From assembly GCA_944367415.1 (NCBI GenBank), contig CALVWN010000058.1, positions 1-37,973 of the forward strand: a DNA stretch of 37,973 nucleotides, in the 5' to 3' direction. Every line of letters starts with the position of its first letter. Position 1 is the stretch's first letter. Of the stretch, positions 8,599 to 16,856 are shown one piece after another. Both the position numbers and the translations under genes were made by a program. This stretch comes from an uncultured Clostridia bacterium (GTDB taxonomy: Bacteria > Bacillota > Clostridia > Christensenellales > Borkfalkiaceae). Under the pieces are notes generated by a model, which worked only from the letters and a program-made list of their open reading frames with translations, was not told where the DNA came from and did not search any database.

Positions 8599-8620
8599 CC
8601 CGCCCGCTTGCGCGGGCGGG
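8599..8620 (-). other. GC stem-loop between the two largest surface genes
   Basis: CCCGCCCGC, loop TTGC, GCGGGCGGG: a perfect 9-bp stem, 24 nt after the 917-residue gene's stop. The minus-strand sequence after it has only two T, so full termination is unlikely. A near copy sits in the preceding spacer. Confidence 0.6.
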
Positions 8621-8643
8621 GTTTTCCGGCTGACTGCCGCTGA

Positions 8644-11397
8644 TTATTCCTTAACGACTTTCCAGGCGCCCTCCTCGCCCGTGAGTTCATATCCCTCGGC
8701 GAGATAGTCTTCCATGACTTTCGAGGTGAACGTGCCGCCTGCGATTTCGATCGAAGCCTCTTCCACAATACTATTTTCCGAAGCAATTTCAAATGTCCCC
8801 TCGCAGCCTTCCTCTACTTTCAGAACAGCCTTTTTCTCTTTCAGCCAATTAGCGTCTGTTCCATCGGATCCATAGCCGATTTTCCCCTCGACCTTGCCCA
8901 TAAAGCCTGCATCAAACGTCACATTCACACCCTCTCCGTAGCCGTTGCTCGGCCAATAGTACAGATCGAACGCATACCAATTTGCGCTTGCAAGAATCTG
9001 TGTTTTGCCCGTCACAAGGAGATCGCCGCAGTTGTTGGAGATGACGTACTGCACATAGGAGACGTCTCTTGCGTCAAGCACCATGTTCTCCAGCGTCAGA
9101 TTGTTGTACTTCTGGAACATGATCTTGCAATTCGCCGTACCGGGCTTCACAGTGCCGTTCTTCATCACCACGGTGGAACCCTTGAGGAGCTGGAAGCCGT
9201 TGGTCTCCGTCCCCGTCGAACCGACAGTAGGATCGGTAACGATGTAGGTGACGCCGTTGAAGTCGATGACAAAATTCTGATTTGCCTGAACCTTCACACC
9301 GCTGCCATTGGCAGTCTCACTCGTCGCGATAAACTTGATCGTTACCTGCATGTTATCGGCAGGAACAGCCGCGACTGCGTCCACAAGGGAGGCATACGGC
9401 ACCCCTTCCAACAAAACAGCAGCCTGACGGACGACCGTGCCGTCAACGTACTCATAATACGCCACTTGGTCACGGATATCTTCATACCCGCCGAGGTTGA
9501 GGGAAACTTCCTGATCGTCAGTATTTTGATTCCAGTCATACACATGGATCGGAAGCCCGTGAAGCGCAGAGACGTTCACATCAGGGGAAATCGTAAAGTT
9601 GAAAACGCCTGCCGTGTTTGTCTCATTATCTACATAACGATTCAGATTGAGCATAATGGCAGAACCATCTGTAAATGCTCCTTTCCCTGTGGTCTCCAAT
9701 GTAGGAACAGAGCTATTTTCTGTCGCAGACAGAGTTCCGCCTGTAATCTTTGCCGTTCCCATACGCATATCGAGCACAACGCCGCCCGTCAACGTTCCAT
9801 CCGTGATGGTAAGATTTGCATTGCCGGGAAGATACACAACCGCACCCAACCCCATCGATTCGATAGAGCCGCCGTTGATATCAATATTTATGGTATTTGC
9901 ACTTTGGTTATTTCCGGAAATGCAATGTGCATATATCTCGGAATCACCGCCATTGTATACGAGGGACGATTCACCGAACAGGACAAACCCGTACATGGAC
10001 GCACGGAATGTACCGCCATCAACAACCAGGGAACCTCCCCCGAGGTCGTCGATCACATCCCCATGATCCCCGAGCTGAATCATGTTGCCACCTTGTGAAG
10101 TAAAGGTGCCATCCGAAATCGTGCCGCTTCCCTCATACAGATACAAAACCACATTGGCAGAAGCATAATTTCCGCTCAAAATTTTTATCTGTGCGTTATT
10201 CGCTCCATAAATCAAAGCGGTGCCGCCCGTCATCGTAAAGTCATTTCCGTCGAGGGTCATCGAACCACCCTCTACATTAATTGCCGCATCTCCGCTCGAA
10301 AGCGTCACATCCATCGTCGAGTTTTGAATGGTGACGTCCGCATTTGTGACGGTGACTCCGCCCTTGAAGGTCACGTCGTCAAAGACGGCTGCGCCTTCCT
10401 CAAACGAAAGGCTCATGAGAGAGAATCCGCTGATCTGCGAACCAATGGAAATGCTGCCGTTGAACGTCACGTTGGACGCGTTCACGCTGCCCGCAAATTT
10501 GACATCTCCATCCAGCGTCATATCGCTGATGACCGCATTTTCAGGGACATAGAACGCATCCTCTCCTTCCGCAGGTACAAGCGTCGTCTGATCCTGCCCT
10601 GCGCCGCGGATGGTAAGCTGCTTCTCTCCGAGCGCTTCGATCTCCTCTTGCGAAGGCCACTCGAGCGGATCCTGCGTTTCGGCAAGATCGATCACCGCGC
10701 CATCCTCGGCGTTCTGCATTGCATCCGCAAGCGTCGTAAAGAAGTTGCCGTTCGAATCCATAATGGAAACGGCCGCATTCGACTGCACCGCACGAACAAT
10801 GAGCGTAAAGCTCCCGGATGCACTCAGTTCGGGATCCCAACCAAGACCGATGCTGAACGAGATCTCCTGCTGCCCCGTTGCGGTCATCGTGACCCAGTCA
10901 GAATCGGCATCCCCCGTGAGCGAGGTGTTGGAACCGCTCTGCGCATTGCCGTCGATGAGGAATGCCTCCGCACCCGTTTCTGCGACAAGATAGGCAATAT
11001 ATTTCATGCCGACGCTGCTTTCATTTTTAACGGACAGCTTGAAGTTTGCCGACACGCCCTGTGCGAGCATCATCTGCACCGACGCAACGGCGTCTGCTTC
11101 CTCGGTTGCAGTAACGGCGGCATTGCCGAGCGCATTGTCGAGCGTAATGGCATTCGCCGTCGCGTTGCTATCTCCCGTCTCGTTATCAAGTATCGTCGCC
11201 GACTGCGAGCCAACCTCATTGACATACGTCATGCTTTCCAGCGCAAGGTCGGTCGTAATTTTAATTTCACCGCTTTGCACAAGGAAATCGTATTGCTCGG
11301 AGCTTGTGAATGCTGCGATCGACGCGCCTGCGATGATCGCCGTGCAGCAGCCGATGGTCACAGCAGACAGAGCGATCGCTTTCGTCTTACTTTTCAT
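8644..11397 (-). CDS. SipW-type secreted beta-helix protein (917 aa)
   Basis: Paralogue of the 1412-residue protein. Residues 1-30 are identical in both, including the SipW-type signal (predicted cut after Ala28). Residues 30-210 are TasA/CalY-like (SVGMKYIAYLVAE, FTLIVRAVQSNA). A second module starts at about 218 (FFTTLADAMQNAEDG), followed by GEKQLTIRGAG and a beta-helix of short Gly-rich turns (VEGGSMTL, ITGGTL, VDGGTF). A further block near 700 (LEGVPYASLVDAV) repeats the same lead-in. The C-terminus ends LAEGYELTGEEGAWKVV, a style of ending seen in secreted clostridial repeat proteins. No anchor motif. ATG at 11397 with GGAGA upstream. Function as adhesin or matrix protein is inference. 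Confidence 0.85.
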   Translation of the reverse strand: MKSKTKAIALSAVTIGCCTAIIAGASIAAFTSSEQYDFLVQSGEIKITTDLALESMTYVNEVGSQSATILDNETGDSNATANAITLDNALGNAAVTATEEADAVASVQMMLAQGVSANFKLSVKNESSVGMKYIAYLVAETGAEAFLIDGNAQSGSNTSLTGDADSDWVTMTATGQQEISFSIGLGWDPELSASGSFTLIVRAVQSNAAVSIMDSNGNFFTTLADAMQNAEDGAVIDLAETQDPLEWPSQEEIEALGEKQLTIRGAGQDQTTLVPAEGEDAFYVPENAVISDMTLDGDVKFAGSVNASNVTFNGSISIGSQISGFSLMSLSFEEGAAVFDDVTFKGGVTVTNADVTIQNSTMDVTLSSGDAAINVEGGSMTLDGNDFTMTGGTALIYGANNAQIKILSGNYASANVVLYLYEGSGTISDGTFTSQGGNMIQLGDHGDVIDDLGGGSLVVDGGTFRASMYGFVLFGESSLVYNGGDSEIYAHCISGNNQSANTINIDINGGSIESMGLGAVVYLPGNANLTITDGTLTGGVVLDMRMGTAKITGGTLSATENSSVPTLETTGKGAFTDGSAIMLNLNRYVDNETNTAGVFNFTISPDVNVSALHGLPIHVYDWNQNTDDQEVSLNLGGYEDIRDQVAYYEYVDGTVVRQAAVLLEGVPYASLVDAVAAVPADNMQVTIKFIATSETANGSGVKVQANQNFVIDFNGVTYIVTDPTVGSTGTETNGFQLLKGSTVVMKNGTVKPGTANCKIMFQKYNNLTLENMVLDARDVSYVQYVISNNCGDLLVTGKTQILASANWYAFDLYYWPSNGYGEGVNVTFDAGFMGKVEGKIGYGSDGTDANWLKEKKAVLKVEEGCEGTFEIASENSIVEEASIEIAGGTFTSKVMEDYLAEGYELTGEEGAWKVVKE
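11312..11397 (-). repeat. Signal-peptide direct repeat, copy 2
   Basis: Partner of 8442-8527. The protein is identical over 30 residues although third positions have diverged. Confidence 0.8.
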
Positions 11398-11475
11398 ACA
11401 TGGTCTCCTTTGCTTATTTTCTTTTTTGATTTTGACGGGCGGAAGCGTTCATGCGCGCCCCCTGCCCGATCTTCC

Positions 11476-11495
11476 CCGCCCGCTCACGCGGGCGG
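11476..11495 (-). other. GC stem-loop before the 917-residue gene
   Basis: CCGCCCGC, loop TCAC, GCGGGCGG: an 8-bp perfect stem 25 nt after the stop of the gene ending at 11521. The spacer also shares a CATGCGCGCCC block with the next spacer (8577-8587 and 11452-11462). Confidence 0.6.
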
Positions 11496-11520
11496 AAAAG
11501 TTTACGTCAATGTGTCTTGG

Positions 11521-13302
11521 TTACTGTAAGGGAAACTCGTCTTCTTTTACATACGTTTCATCGGTCGTATTGTTTTCAAACACGATCGTGACCGTGGCAT
11601 CGGGATGACCTGCTTCCCAGTCGCCGTAGCCGTATTTCGTATCGACATATATACAATTTTTGATGGTAATGGAGACGTTTGCACCTGCTTCTGCCCCTCC
11701 GCAGTAGATCGCAGCACGCAGATCTTCAAAGGTACAGTTATCGAACGTGACCTCGGTGTCACCCACCGCAGACGGGCCGATGATGACCGCATAGCCGCCG
11801 TTATCGCCACCGCTTCCGATAAAGTGCACATTCTTTATGACGAGCTTTGCATTTTCGCCGATGCCATCAAGATTGTTGCCGTTTGTCCCTGCATTGTTGA
11901 AGAAGTGATAGTCGGATTTGATCGTAGCATTGTTGCCATCAATGGTGATCGTGCCTGCGTCCTCGGGCAATGCGATCTCGCCGGCACCATTCTCCGTGAG
12001 GTCGATCTCGGTTCCCGCTGCGAGCGTGATGGTGACGTCCGCGCCGGATGCGACCTTGTTAAGCGCATCCACCAATCCCGCCTCGGAAGCGACCGTCTTG
12101 TTGACGGCAAACTCATCCTCGACATTCCAGCCCGTATTCCCCGTGAAGGTCACGTTTGCCTTGAACGTGTCGGGATCCGTGAGAGATGACGTCGTATCGA
12201 TGGAATAGCCGTAAGACGTGTTCGTATAGGTGCAATTTCTGATGGTGAGATTGACCGTCGCGTTGTTCACCGCCGTGCAATAGACCGCACCCCACATATC
12301 GGTGAACGAGCAATCCTCGAGGACGACCTGCGCATATCCGATCTCGCTCGGGCCGAGGACGACCGCAAAACCGGTTCCCGTGCCGGGGCCGACAAAGTTG
12401 ACATTGCGGATGACGATGCTTGCATCCTTGCCGACGCCGTCAAGATTATCGCCGTCCACTCCCGCATTGTTGAAGACCTTGTTCGCAAACGTGATGGTCT
12501 CCCCGTTGCCGTTGAGATCGACGGAGACGCCGTCGGGAACGGAGAGCTGCCCGCTCGTTAGGTTCATACTCTCCGTGAGCGTGATCTGCACTTCCTCGCC
12601 CGCCTCCGCGGCGTTGATCGCATTCTGCAGATCGGCGGCATTGCCGACGGAAGCCGTGACGTCCGCCGTCTGCGCATTTGCCTGCACCGCCTCGAGGACG
12701 ATATTCAGCGTGATTGACTGCGGTTCGGTGACGCCCTCGAAGGCGTTCAGCGCGCTCCAGGGAAGGGAGATCTCGAACGCGAGCGAAGTGACGGCTGCAG
12801 CCTCTTCGACCTTCGTCCAGGGCTGCAGATAGACGGAGCGCTCGCCGAGGGCCAGATCGGTATCGCCGACCTTGACGATGAGGTTGTCGCGCAGCGTCTC
12901 GCCGCCCGCCGTCTCCGCATAGGCGTACACGGAATACTGCATCTTGACCGTGCTATGATTGGTGATGTCGAGCGTGAATGCCGCGCCGTCGCCGAGCGAC
13001 ATATTCCGGAACGTAATAGATGCGCCGTCAATCGTGACGATACCGCCCTGGTCGACCTCGACGGACGTGGCGGCATCGGCGATCGTCGCCTCAACACGGG
13101 CGCCGCCCTGTTCCTGCGACCATGCTTTGTCGAGAGACAACTCGCCCTGCACGTCGATCTTACCGGTGTTGACGCCGATCTCGTACTCGCTCTTCGCCGT
13201 AAACAGCGCGAAGGTCGCGCCCAGAATGACGGTGAGGCTGAGAAGCGCGACGAGAACGGACAACAGGATCGCCCTGCTCTTTGTCTTTTTTCCTTGCATC
13301 AT
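11521..13302 (-). CDS. SipW-type secreted protein with two beta-helix repeats (593 aa)
   Basis: Third large surface protein of the operon. The signal peptide ends GATFA-LF (cut after Ala32), the same pattern as TasA/CalY. Residues 33-215 are a TasA-like beta-sandwich (SLGDGAAFTLDITNHSTVKMQYSV). Then come two tandem repeats of about 180 residues, 221-400 and 405-593, each with FNNAG, NLDG(V/I)G, the pair GFAVVLGPS / GYAVIIGPS, and RNCTYTNTSYGYS / KNCIYVDTKYGYG. This looks like an internal duplication. The start at 13302 (MMQGKK) is chosen for AAGGAG 7 nt upstream; earlier in-frame codons extend into the previous gene. No anchor. Exact role unknown. Confidence 0.85.
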   Translation of the reverse strand: MMQGKKTKSRAILLSVLVALLSLTVILGATFALFTAKSEYEIGVNTGKIDVQGELSLDKAWSQEQGGARVEATIADAATSVEVDQGGIVTIDGASITFRNMSLGDGAAFTLDITNHSTVKMQYSVYAYAETAGGETLRDNLIVKVGDTDLALGERSVYLQPWTKVEEAAAVTSLAFEISLPWSALNAFEGVTEPQSITLNIVLEAVQANAQTADVTASVGNAADLQNAINAAEAGEEVQITLTESMNLTSGQLSVPDGVSVDLNGNGETITFANKVFNNAGVDGDNLDGVGKDASIVIRNVNFVGPGTGTGFAVVLGPSEIGYAQVVLEDCSFTDMWGAVYCTAVNNATVNLTIRNCTYTNTSYGYSIDTTSSLTDPDTFKANVTFTGNTGWNVEDEFAVNKTVASEAGLVDALNKVASGADVTITLAAGTEIDLTENGAGEIALPEDAGTITIDGNNATIKSDYHFFNNAGTNGNNLDGIGENAKLVIKNVHFIGSGGDNGGYAVIIGPSAVGDTEVTFDNCTFEDLRAAIYCGGAEAGANVSITIKNCIYVDTKYGYGDWEAGHPDATVTIVFENNTTDETYVKEDEFPLQ

Positions 13303-13328
13303 GGTTTCACTCCTTGTTTTATTCTCTC

Positions 13329-13346
13329 CATCCCGCGTACGGGATG
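13329..13346 (-). other. Stem-loop before the 593-residue gene
   Basis: CATCCCG, loop CGTA, CGGGATG. It starts 7 nt after the stop of the 199-residue gene. Like the two spacer hairpins downstream it lacks a T-run on the transcribed strand. Confidence 0.55.
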
Positions 13347-13352
13347 TGCGCA

Positions 13353-13952
13353 TTAAAGGCCGAACACCGTGTTGAGGTCTTCGTCCGAAGCATTCGCCTG
13401 TCCTGCATAGATGGTGAACGTGATGGTCGCATCGCCGCTGAGAGGCTGCGTGGCGCTCTTGTCAAGTTCGACGCTGATATTGAGCGTGACCGTCTCGTTC
13501 GACGCGAGCGGATCGTCGCTCGCACTCCATGCACCGATCGACCCGCCGGTCACGCCGACGTTGAGCACGTCCTCGGCTGCCGCGTTGTCGATGGTATAAG
13601 TGACGCAGTAGCGCAGCGGCGTGGCGCCGGTATTCTCCATGGTGAGCGCGAACTCCGCTCTGTCGCCGGGAACGATGTTTTTCAGCGTGACGGCGCCATT
13701 GGCGATCGTCGCCGTGCCGCCCGCGTTGAAGGTATTGCTGTTTGTCGGCTGCGCGACTTCACTGTTGTTGAGACTGTACAGCGTCAGCGAATCCGCGTCG
13801 AACTCTGCCGAAAGGTTGACGCTGCCCGTCGTGACGGTCACTTCGCGCGACTTGTTCACGCCGAACAGGGCGAACGTCGAGCCGACGATGACCGCCGCGC
13901 ACAGCATGATCGTAAGCCCCGCCGTGATAAGTGCTGTTCTCTTGGTTTTCAT
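13353..13952 (-). CDS. TasA/CalY-like SipW-dependent protein (199 aa)
   Basis: Small secreted protein of the TasA/camelysin type. The signal peptide ends GSTFA-LF (cut after Ala28). The mature part shows the expected order: TTGSVNLSAEF, then IVPGDRAEFALTMENTGATPLRY, then alternating short strands. At about 170 mature residues it is near the size of CalY. TasA and CalY form fibres in Bacillus; fibre formation here is inference. It starts 12 nt after the stop of the 220-residue gene, with AAGGAG in the spacer. It could be the major subunit that displays the large beta-helix proteins. Confidence 0.85.
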   Translation of the reverse strand: MKTKRTALITAGLTIMLCAAVIVGSTFALFGVNKSREVTVTTGSVNLSAEFDADSLTLYSLNNSEVAQPTNSNTFNAGGTATIANGAVTLKNIVPGDRAEFALTMENTGATPLRYCVTYTIDNAAAEDVLNVGVTGGSIGAWSASDDPLASNETVTLNISVELDKSATQPLSGDATITFTIYAGQANASDEDLNTVFGL

Positions 13953-13964
13953 ATTCCGATCTCC

Positions 13965-14627
13965 TTATGATACCTTCTGCCGCGCCATGACGGTGATGTT
14001 GAAGGAAAGCGCGCCGCTCATGATGGTCTCGCCCGTGCCGTCGTCGAGCACGCCCTCTTCGAGGGGAAGTTCCACTTTGAGCTTGAACGTCTGCGTCTCG
14101 TTGGCGGCGGTGATGCTGCCGACGGAGACGGCGCCCTGTTCGACGATCTGCGCGAGCGTCGTGTTTGCCTCGGTGAGGACGTTGCCCTCGCCGTCGGTGA
14201 CGGTGACGAGCAGCTTGTCCGCAAGGCGCGCCGCGGCGGAATTCTCGGCGGGCGTCTCGGCAAAGAAGAACGCAACGGAGTAGTCGAACGCGACGGAGCC
14301 GCGGTTTTCGATCTCCAGCGTCGCCTCCTGCCAGGTGCCGGGGATGCTCTGTTCCCCGAACGTGAACACGTTGTCGTCGGGATCGTCCGTCTGCGCATCG
14401 GTCAGATCGACGCGCTCCATGTTGCTCGACACGGTGAGAACGCCGTTCTCATCGGCGGTGCGGCCGTTGAGCTGCACGCGCGCAAGCCCGATCTCCAGCG
14501 TCCCCGCCTGCAGATAGTTGACGACGGTGACCGAATCGGAAAAGAGCGCGACGGATGCCGTGATGAGGATGATCGCGCTCATGAGCGCGAGTACCGCAGA
14601 CAGAATGATCGCTTTGGATTTTTTCAT
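13965..14627 (-). CDS. TasA/CalY-like SipW-dependent protein (220 aa)
   Basis: Secreted protein with a SipW-type signal (TASVA-LFSDS, cut after Ala27) followed by VNYLQAGTLEIGL, the classic TasA start. Later come SIPGTWQEATLEIENRGSVAFDYSVAFFF and LADKLLVTVTD, matching the conserved PGD/N.G..DFY and LAD.L.V blocks of the family. It has no Cys. ATG at 14627 behind AAGGAGG. Paired with the 199-residue protein as candidate fibre subunits. Family membership is firm, polymerisation is inference. Confidence 0.87.
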   Translation of the reverse strand: MKKSKAIILSAVLALMSAIILITASVALFSDSVTVVNYLQAGTLEIGLARVQLNGRTADENGVLTVSSNMERVDLTDAQTDDPDDNVFTFGEQSIPGTWQEATLEIENRGSVAFDYSVAFFFAETPAENSAAARLADKLLVTVTDGEGNVLTEANTTLAQIVEQGAVSVGSITAANETQTFKLKVELPLEEGVLDDGTGETIMSGALSFNITVMARQKVS

Positions 14628-14646
14628 GCCGCTGCCTCCTTACCGC

Positions 14647-15486
14647 TTATTCCTGCGCGGAAGGGGCTTCTTCCTCGGCGGGCTGTGTCTGCCCCTCTCC
14701 GGCGGCGGCAGCCTCTTCCTCCGCCTTCTTCTCCGCCTCGCGCTTGAGTCTGCGCGCTTCGCGGCGGGCGGCGCGCTTTTCCTCCTCGCGGCGGGCGCGC
14801 TCCTCGGCGAAATCGTTATATGTAATGTCGATGATGTTCTTGATATGCTCGATGGTCTCGGGCGCTTCCACGCGCACGTCGATGGGCTTTTCCTTGATGT
14901 TCAGCCCCTCTTTGTCGGTGTACGCGATGAAGTCGTTGTTCTGCACGGTGAGGCGCGCGATGATCTTGCCGCGGCGCAGCAGGATCCTCACGAGCAGCTT
15001 CTTGCCGTAGTACACGCTCGCGCTCTTGTCGTTGATGACCTTTTTGGAGTTCTCCTTCGACTCGGCGTATTCGATGATCTCGTCCACGCAGCTCCTCTCG
15101 ATGGGAGAGAGCGCCTCGTACGCCTCGGGATAGGGAACGCTCTCGTTGCGGCGCAGCATGACCATCCCCTCCGTGTCGACGGGTTCGGCAGGCTCCTCCT
15201 CGGGTGCGGCGGGCGCTTCTTCCGCAGGCGCAGGCTCGGGAGCGGGCTGCTCCTGCGGCGCTTCCTGCGGCTGCTCGGCGGGCGCTTCCTCGCGGGGAGC
15301 GATCTGCGCGGGCACGGGCTTTTCGCCGACACGGACGAGTACATAGGCGTTGTCATCCACGATGACGATCCTGCCCGCGTCGTCCTCTCGTTTGCTCTTG
15401 ACCAGCGTGACGATGAGCCACACCGCGAGCGCCAGAGCGACGACGCAGATGATGACGATGCACGCGATGAACAAACCTTCTGTCAT
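14647..15486 (-). CDS. Unknown membrane protein of the SipW operon, cytoplasm-facing domain
   Basis: 279 residues. One membrane helix at 4-28 followed by KSKRED, so the rest should be in the cytoplasm. A Pro/Glu/Ala-rich linker spans about 60-105. Then comes a compact domain, about 108-225, with YYGKKLLVRILLRRGKIIARL at its centre (159-179) and ending IEHIKNIIDITYNDF. A very basic-acidic helix (226-262) and an acidic tail close it. I cannot name the domain; it resembles short domains of unknown function in other clostridial proteins. The ATG overlaps the signal peptidase stop as ATGA, so the two are translationally coupled and may form a complex. Confidence 0.8.
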   Translation of the reverse strand: MTEGLFIACIVIICVVALALAVWLIVTLVKSKREDDAGRIVIVDDNAYVLVRVGEKPVPAQIAPREEAPAEQPQEAPQEQPAPEPAPAEEAPAAPEEEPAEPVDTEGMVMLRRNESVPYPEAYEALSPIERSCVDEIIEYAESKENSKKVINDKSASVYYGKKLLVRILLRRGKIIARLTVQNNDFIAYTDKEGLNIKEKPIDVRVEAPETIEHIKNIIDITYNDFAEERARREEEKRAARREARRLKREAEKKAEEEAAAAGEGQTQPAEEEAPSAQE

Positions 15487-16307
15487 TTCTCTTCACCTCT
15501 CTTTAATTCTTCCAGCTCCGCGCGAAGTCGCAGGATCTCCTGCTCACGGGCTGCCGTTTCCTCTTGTTGCTTCCTGCGCTTGTCCGAACGGACGATGCGC
15601 ACGATATTGATGACCTCGAAAATGAGGATGACCGACGCGGGAAGGATGAGACACACCACGATGCCCGTCGTCGAACACAGAAAGTTCAGACAGGCACCCA
15701 GCGGGTAGTTGCTCCATGTGACGACGCCGATGACGTCCTCCTGTTCGACGAGCCGGGTGTCGGGCGAATCGTTGGCGTCTCCCTGCGTGCGGTATTTCAC
15801 GCCGTCCGCACTCTCGACGACCTCGACGATGCGGTGGGTGTTGACGATGGGATCGTTTTCCGCGCCCGTTCTGCTCCAGTCGTTGAAGGTGATGATGTCG
15901 CCCGCTTCCAGTCGGGAAAAGAAGTCGGCGCGCGCCTCTCCCTCCTCCGGAACGACGCGGATGCCGATGACGGAGTGGGTGCGGATGGAGTCCTCCCGCT
16001 CGCCCTCCATCGAACCGGTGAGCACGATGCGGTACTGCATTCCGCCCAGCGTGAGCGTCTCTCCCTGCGCGCGGTAGGCGAGCGCCACCGCAAGCACGGC
16101 GATCGCCGCCGCCAGGATGACGCACACGATCACGGTGGATATGACGTTCCACACCCTGTGCGCGCCCTTCGGCTTCTCCGCCGCCTGCTCCGAGGGCGCT
16201 TCGGGCGGGGCAGAAACTTCCGCCGTTTCGGACGGGGCGGGGGCTGCGGGCGCCTGCTCTTCGGGCGCTTCGGGCGGCTGCTTGTCGGGAAATTCCTCGG
16301 GCGTCAT
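15483..16307 (-). CDS. sipW: SipW-type signal peptidase with long cytoplasmic tails
   Basis: ER-type (S26B) signal peptidase, 274 residues, presumed to cleave the TasA-like and beta-helix proteins encoded downstream. The catalytic Ser is S99 in LTGSMEG. His158 in NTHRIVEV replaces the Lys of ordinary SipS-type enzymes, which is the mark of SipW. GDIITF (136-141) and TQGDANDSPD (174-183) supply the remaining boxes. Membrane helices lie at about 52-78 and 212-238. Unusual parts are the Pro/Glu-rich N-terminal tail (1-48) and a charged, coiled-coil-like C-terminal tail (240-272), both cytoplasmic; typical SipW lacks such tails. Start at 16307 overlaps the previous stop as ATGA, with GGAGGG upstream. 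Confidence 0.93.
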   Translation of the reverse strand: MTPEEFPDKQPPEAPEEQAPAAPAPSETAEVSAPPEAPSEQAAEKPKGAHRVWNVISTVIVCVILAAAIAVLAVALAYRAQGETLTLGGMQYRIVLTGSMEGEREDSIRTHSVIGIRVVPEEGEARADFFSRLEAGDIITFNDWSRTGAENDPIVNTHRIVEVVESADGVKYRTQGDANDSPDTRLVEQEDVIGVVTWSNYPLGACLNFLCSTTGIVVCLILPASVILIFEVINIVRIVRSDKRRKQQEETAAREQEILRLRAELEELKRGEEK

Positions 16308-16768
16308 GCGGCGCTGCCCTCCAGCGTATATTGGGCGAGGACGGAGCAAGCGGCGCCCTGCGCCTCATTGCCCACTTCCTCCCCGAGCGTATAGGTGATC
16401 AGAAATCCGAAACTGCCGCTCACTTCGGCGCGGAACTCCTTGCCGGAGACGGCGGAGAGCGTGTCGTCGCACAGGACGGTGTCGCCGACCTGGATGCGCA
16501 CCTGCAGGTGCTCGGCGAGCGCGCCGCCGTCCGACGTCAGCGTGACGACGAAGGTCGCGGAGGAATCGGCCTCCCCGCGGTAGACGCAGGTGCGCCTGTC
16601 CCCCGGAGCAAGCCCGTCGATGGCGATCTGTTCGCTGAACTCGTCGCCGACGCCCTCCAGCACAAGCCCGTCATCATTCCGGCTCAACAGATATGCAAGA
16701 CCCACCCCCGTGCAGATGAGCACGGCGGCGAGGGCGACGAGCAATATGATCAATGATGACTTTTTCAT
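16304..16768 (-). CDS. Small CalY-like membrane or secreted protein, first gene of SipW operon
   Basis: 154 residues. N-terminal hydrophobic segment 5-28 ending GVGLA-YLL, which resembles the SipW cleavage pattern A-x-x, so it may itself be a substrate. The rest has IDGLAPGDRRTCVYRGEAD and LAEHLQVRIQVGDTVLCDDTL, which follow the PGD and LA..L.V.I..G..L order of the TasA/CalY fold. Three Cys (56, 110, 141 approximately) could form a disulfide. ATG at 16768 with GGGAG 8 nt upstream. Its stop overlaps the peptidase start. It may be an initiator or tip subunit; this is a guess. Confidence 0.78.
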   Translation of the reverse strand: MKKSSLIILLVALAAVLICTGVGLAYLLSRNDDGLVLEGVGDEFSEQIAIDGLAPGDRRTCVYRGEADSSATFVVTLTSDGGALAEHLQVRIQVGDTVLCDDTLSAVSGKEFRAEVSGSFGFLITYTLGEEVGNEAQGAACSVLAQYTLEGSAA

Positions 16769-16796
16769 ATGAACGATCTCCCGTGACGTGTGCGGC

Positions 16797-16830
16797 GCGG
16801 CGCGCCGCCTGCGCGCGCCCGTACGGGCGC
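16797..16830 (-). other. Two GC palindromes in the SipW operon leader
   Basis: GCGGCGCGCCGC (16797-16808) and GCGCCCGTACGGGCGC (16815-16830) are perfect palindromes in the predicted 5' untranslated region, ending 29 nt before the first start codon. No T-run follows. Confidence 0.5.
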
Positions 16831-16856
16831 ACAGCGTATGACAATCCTACAGATAT

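Noticed and set aside
4289-16768. Sortase, LPXTG, LysM or dockerin anchors in the surface operon
   Set aside because: No such motif in any of the large proteins and no sortase gene in the window.
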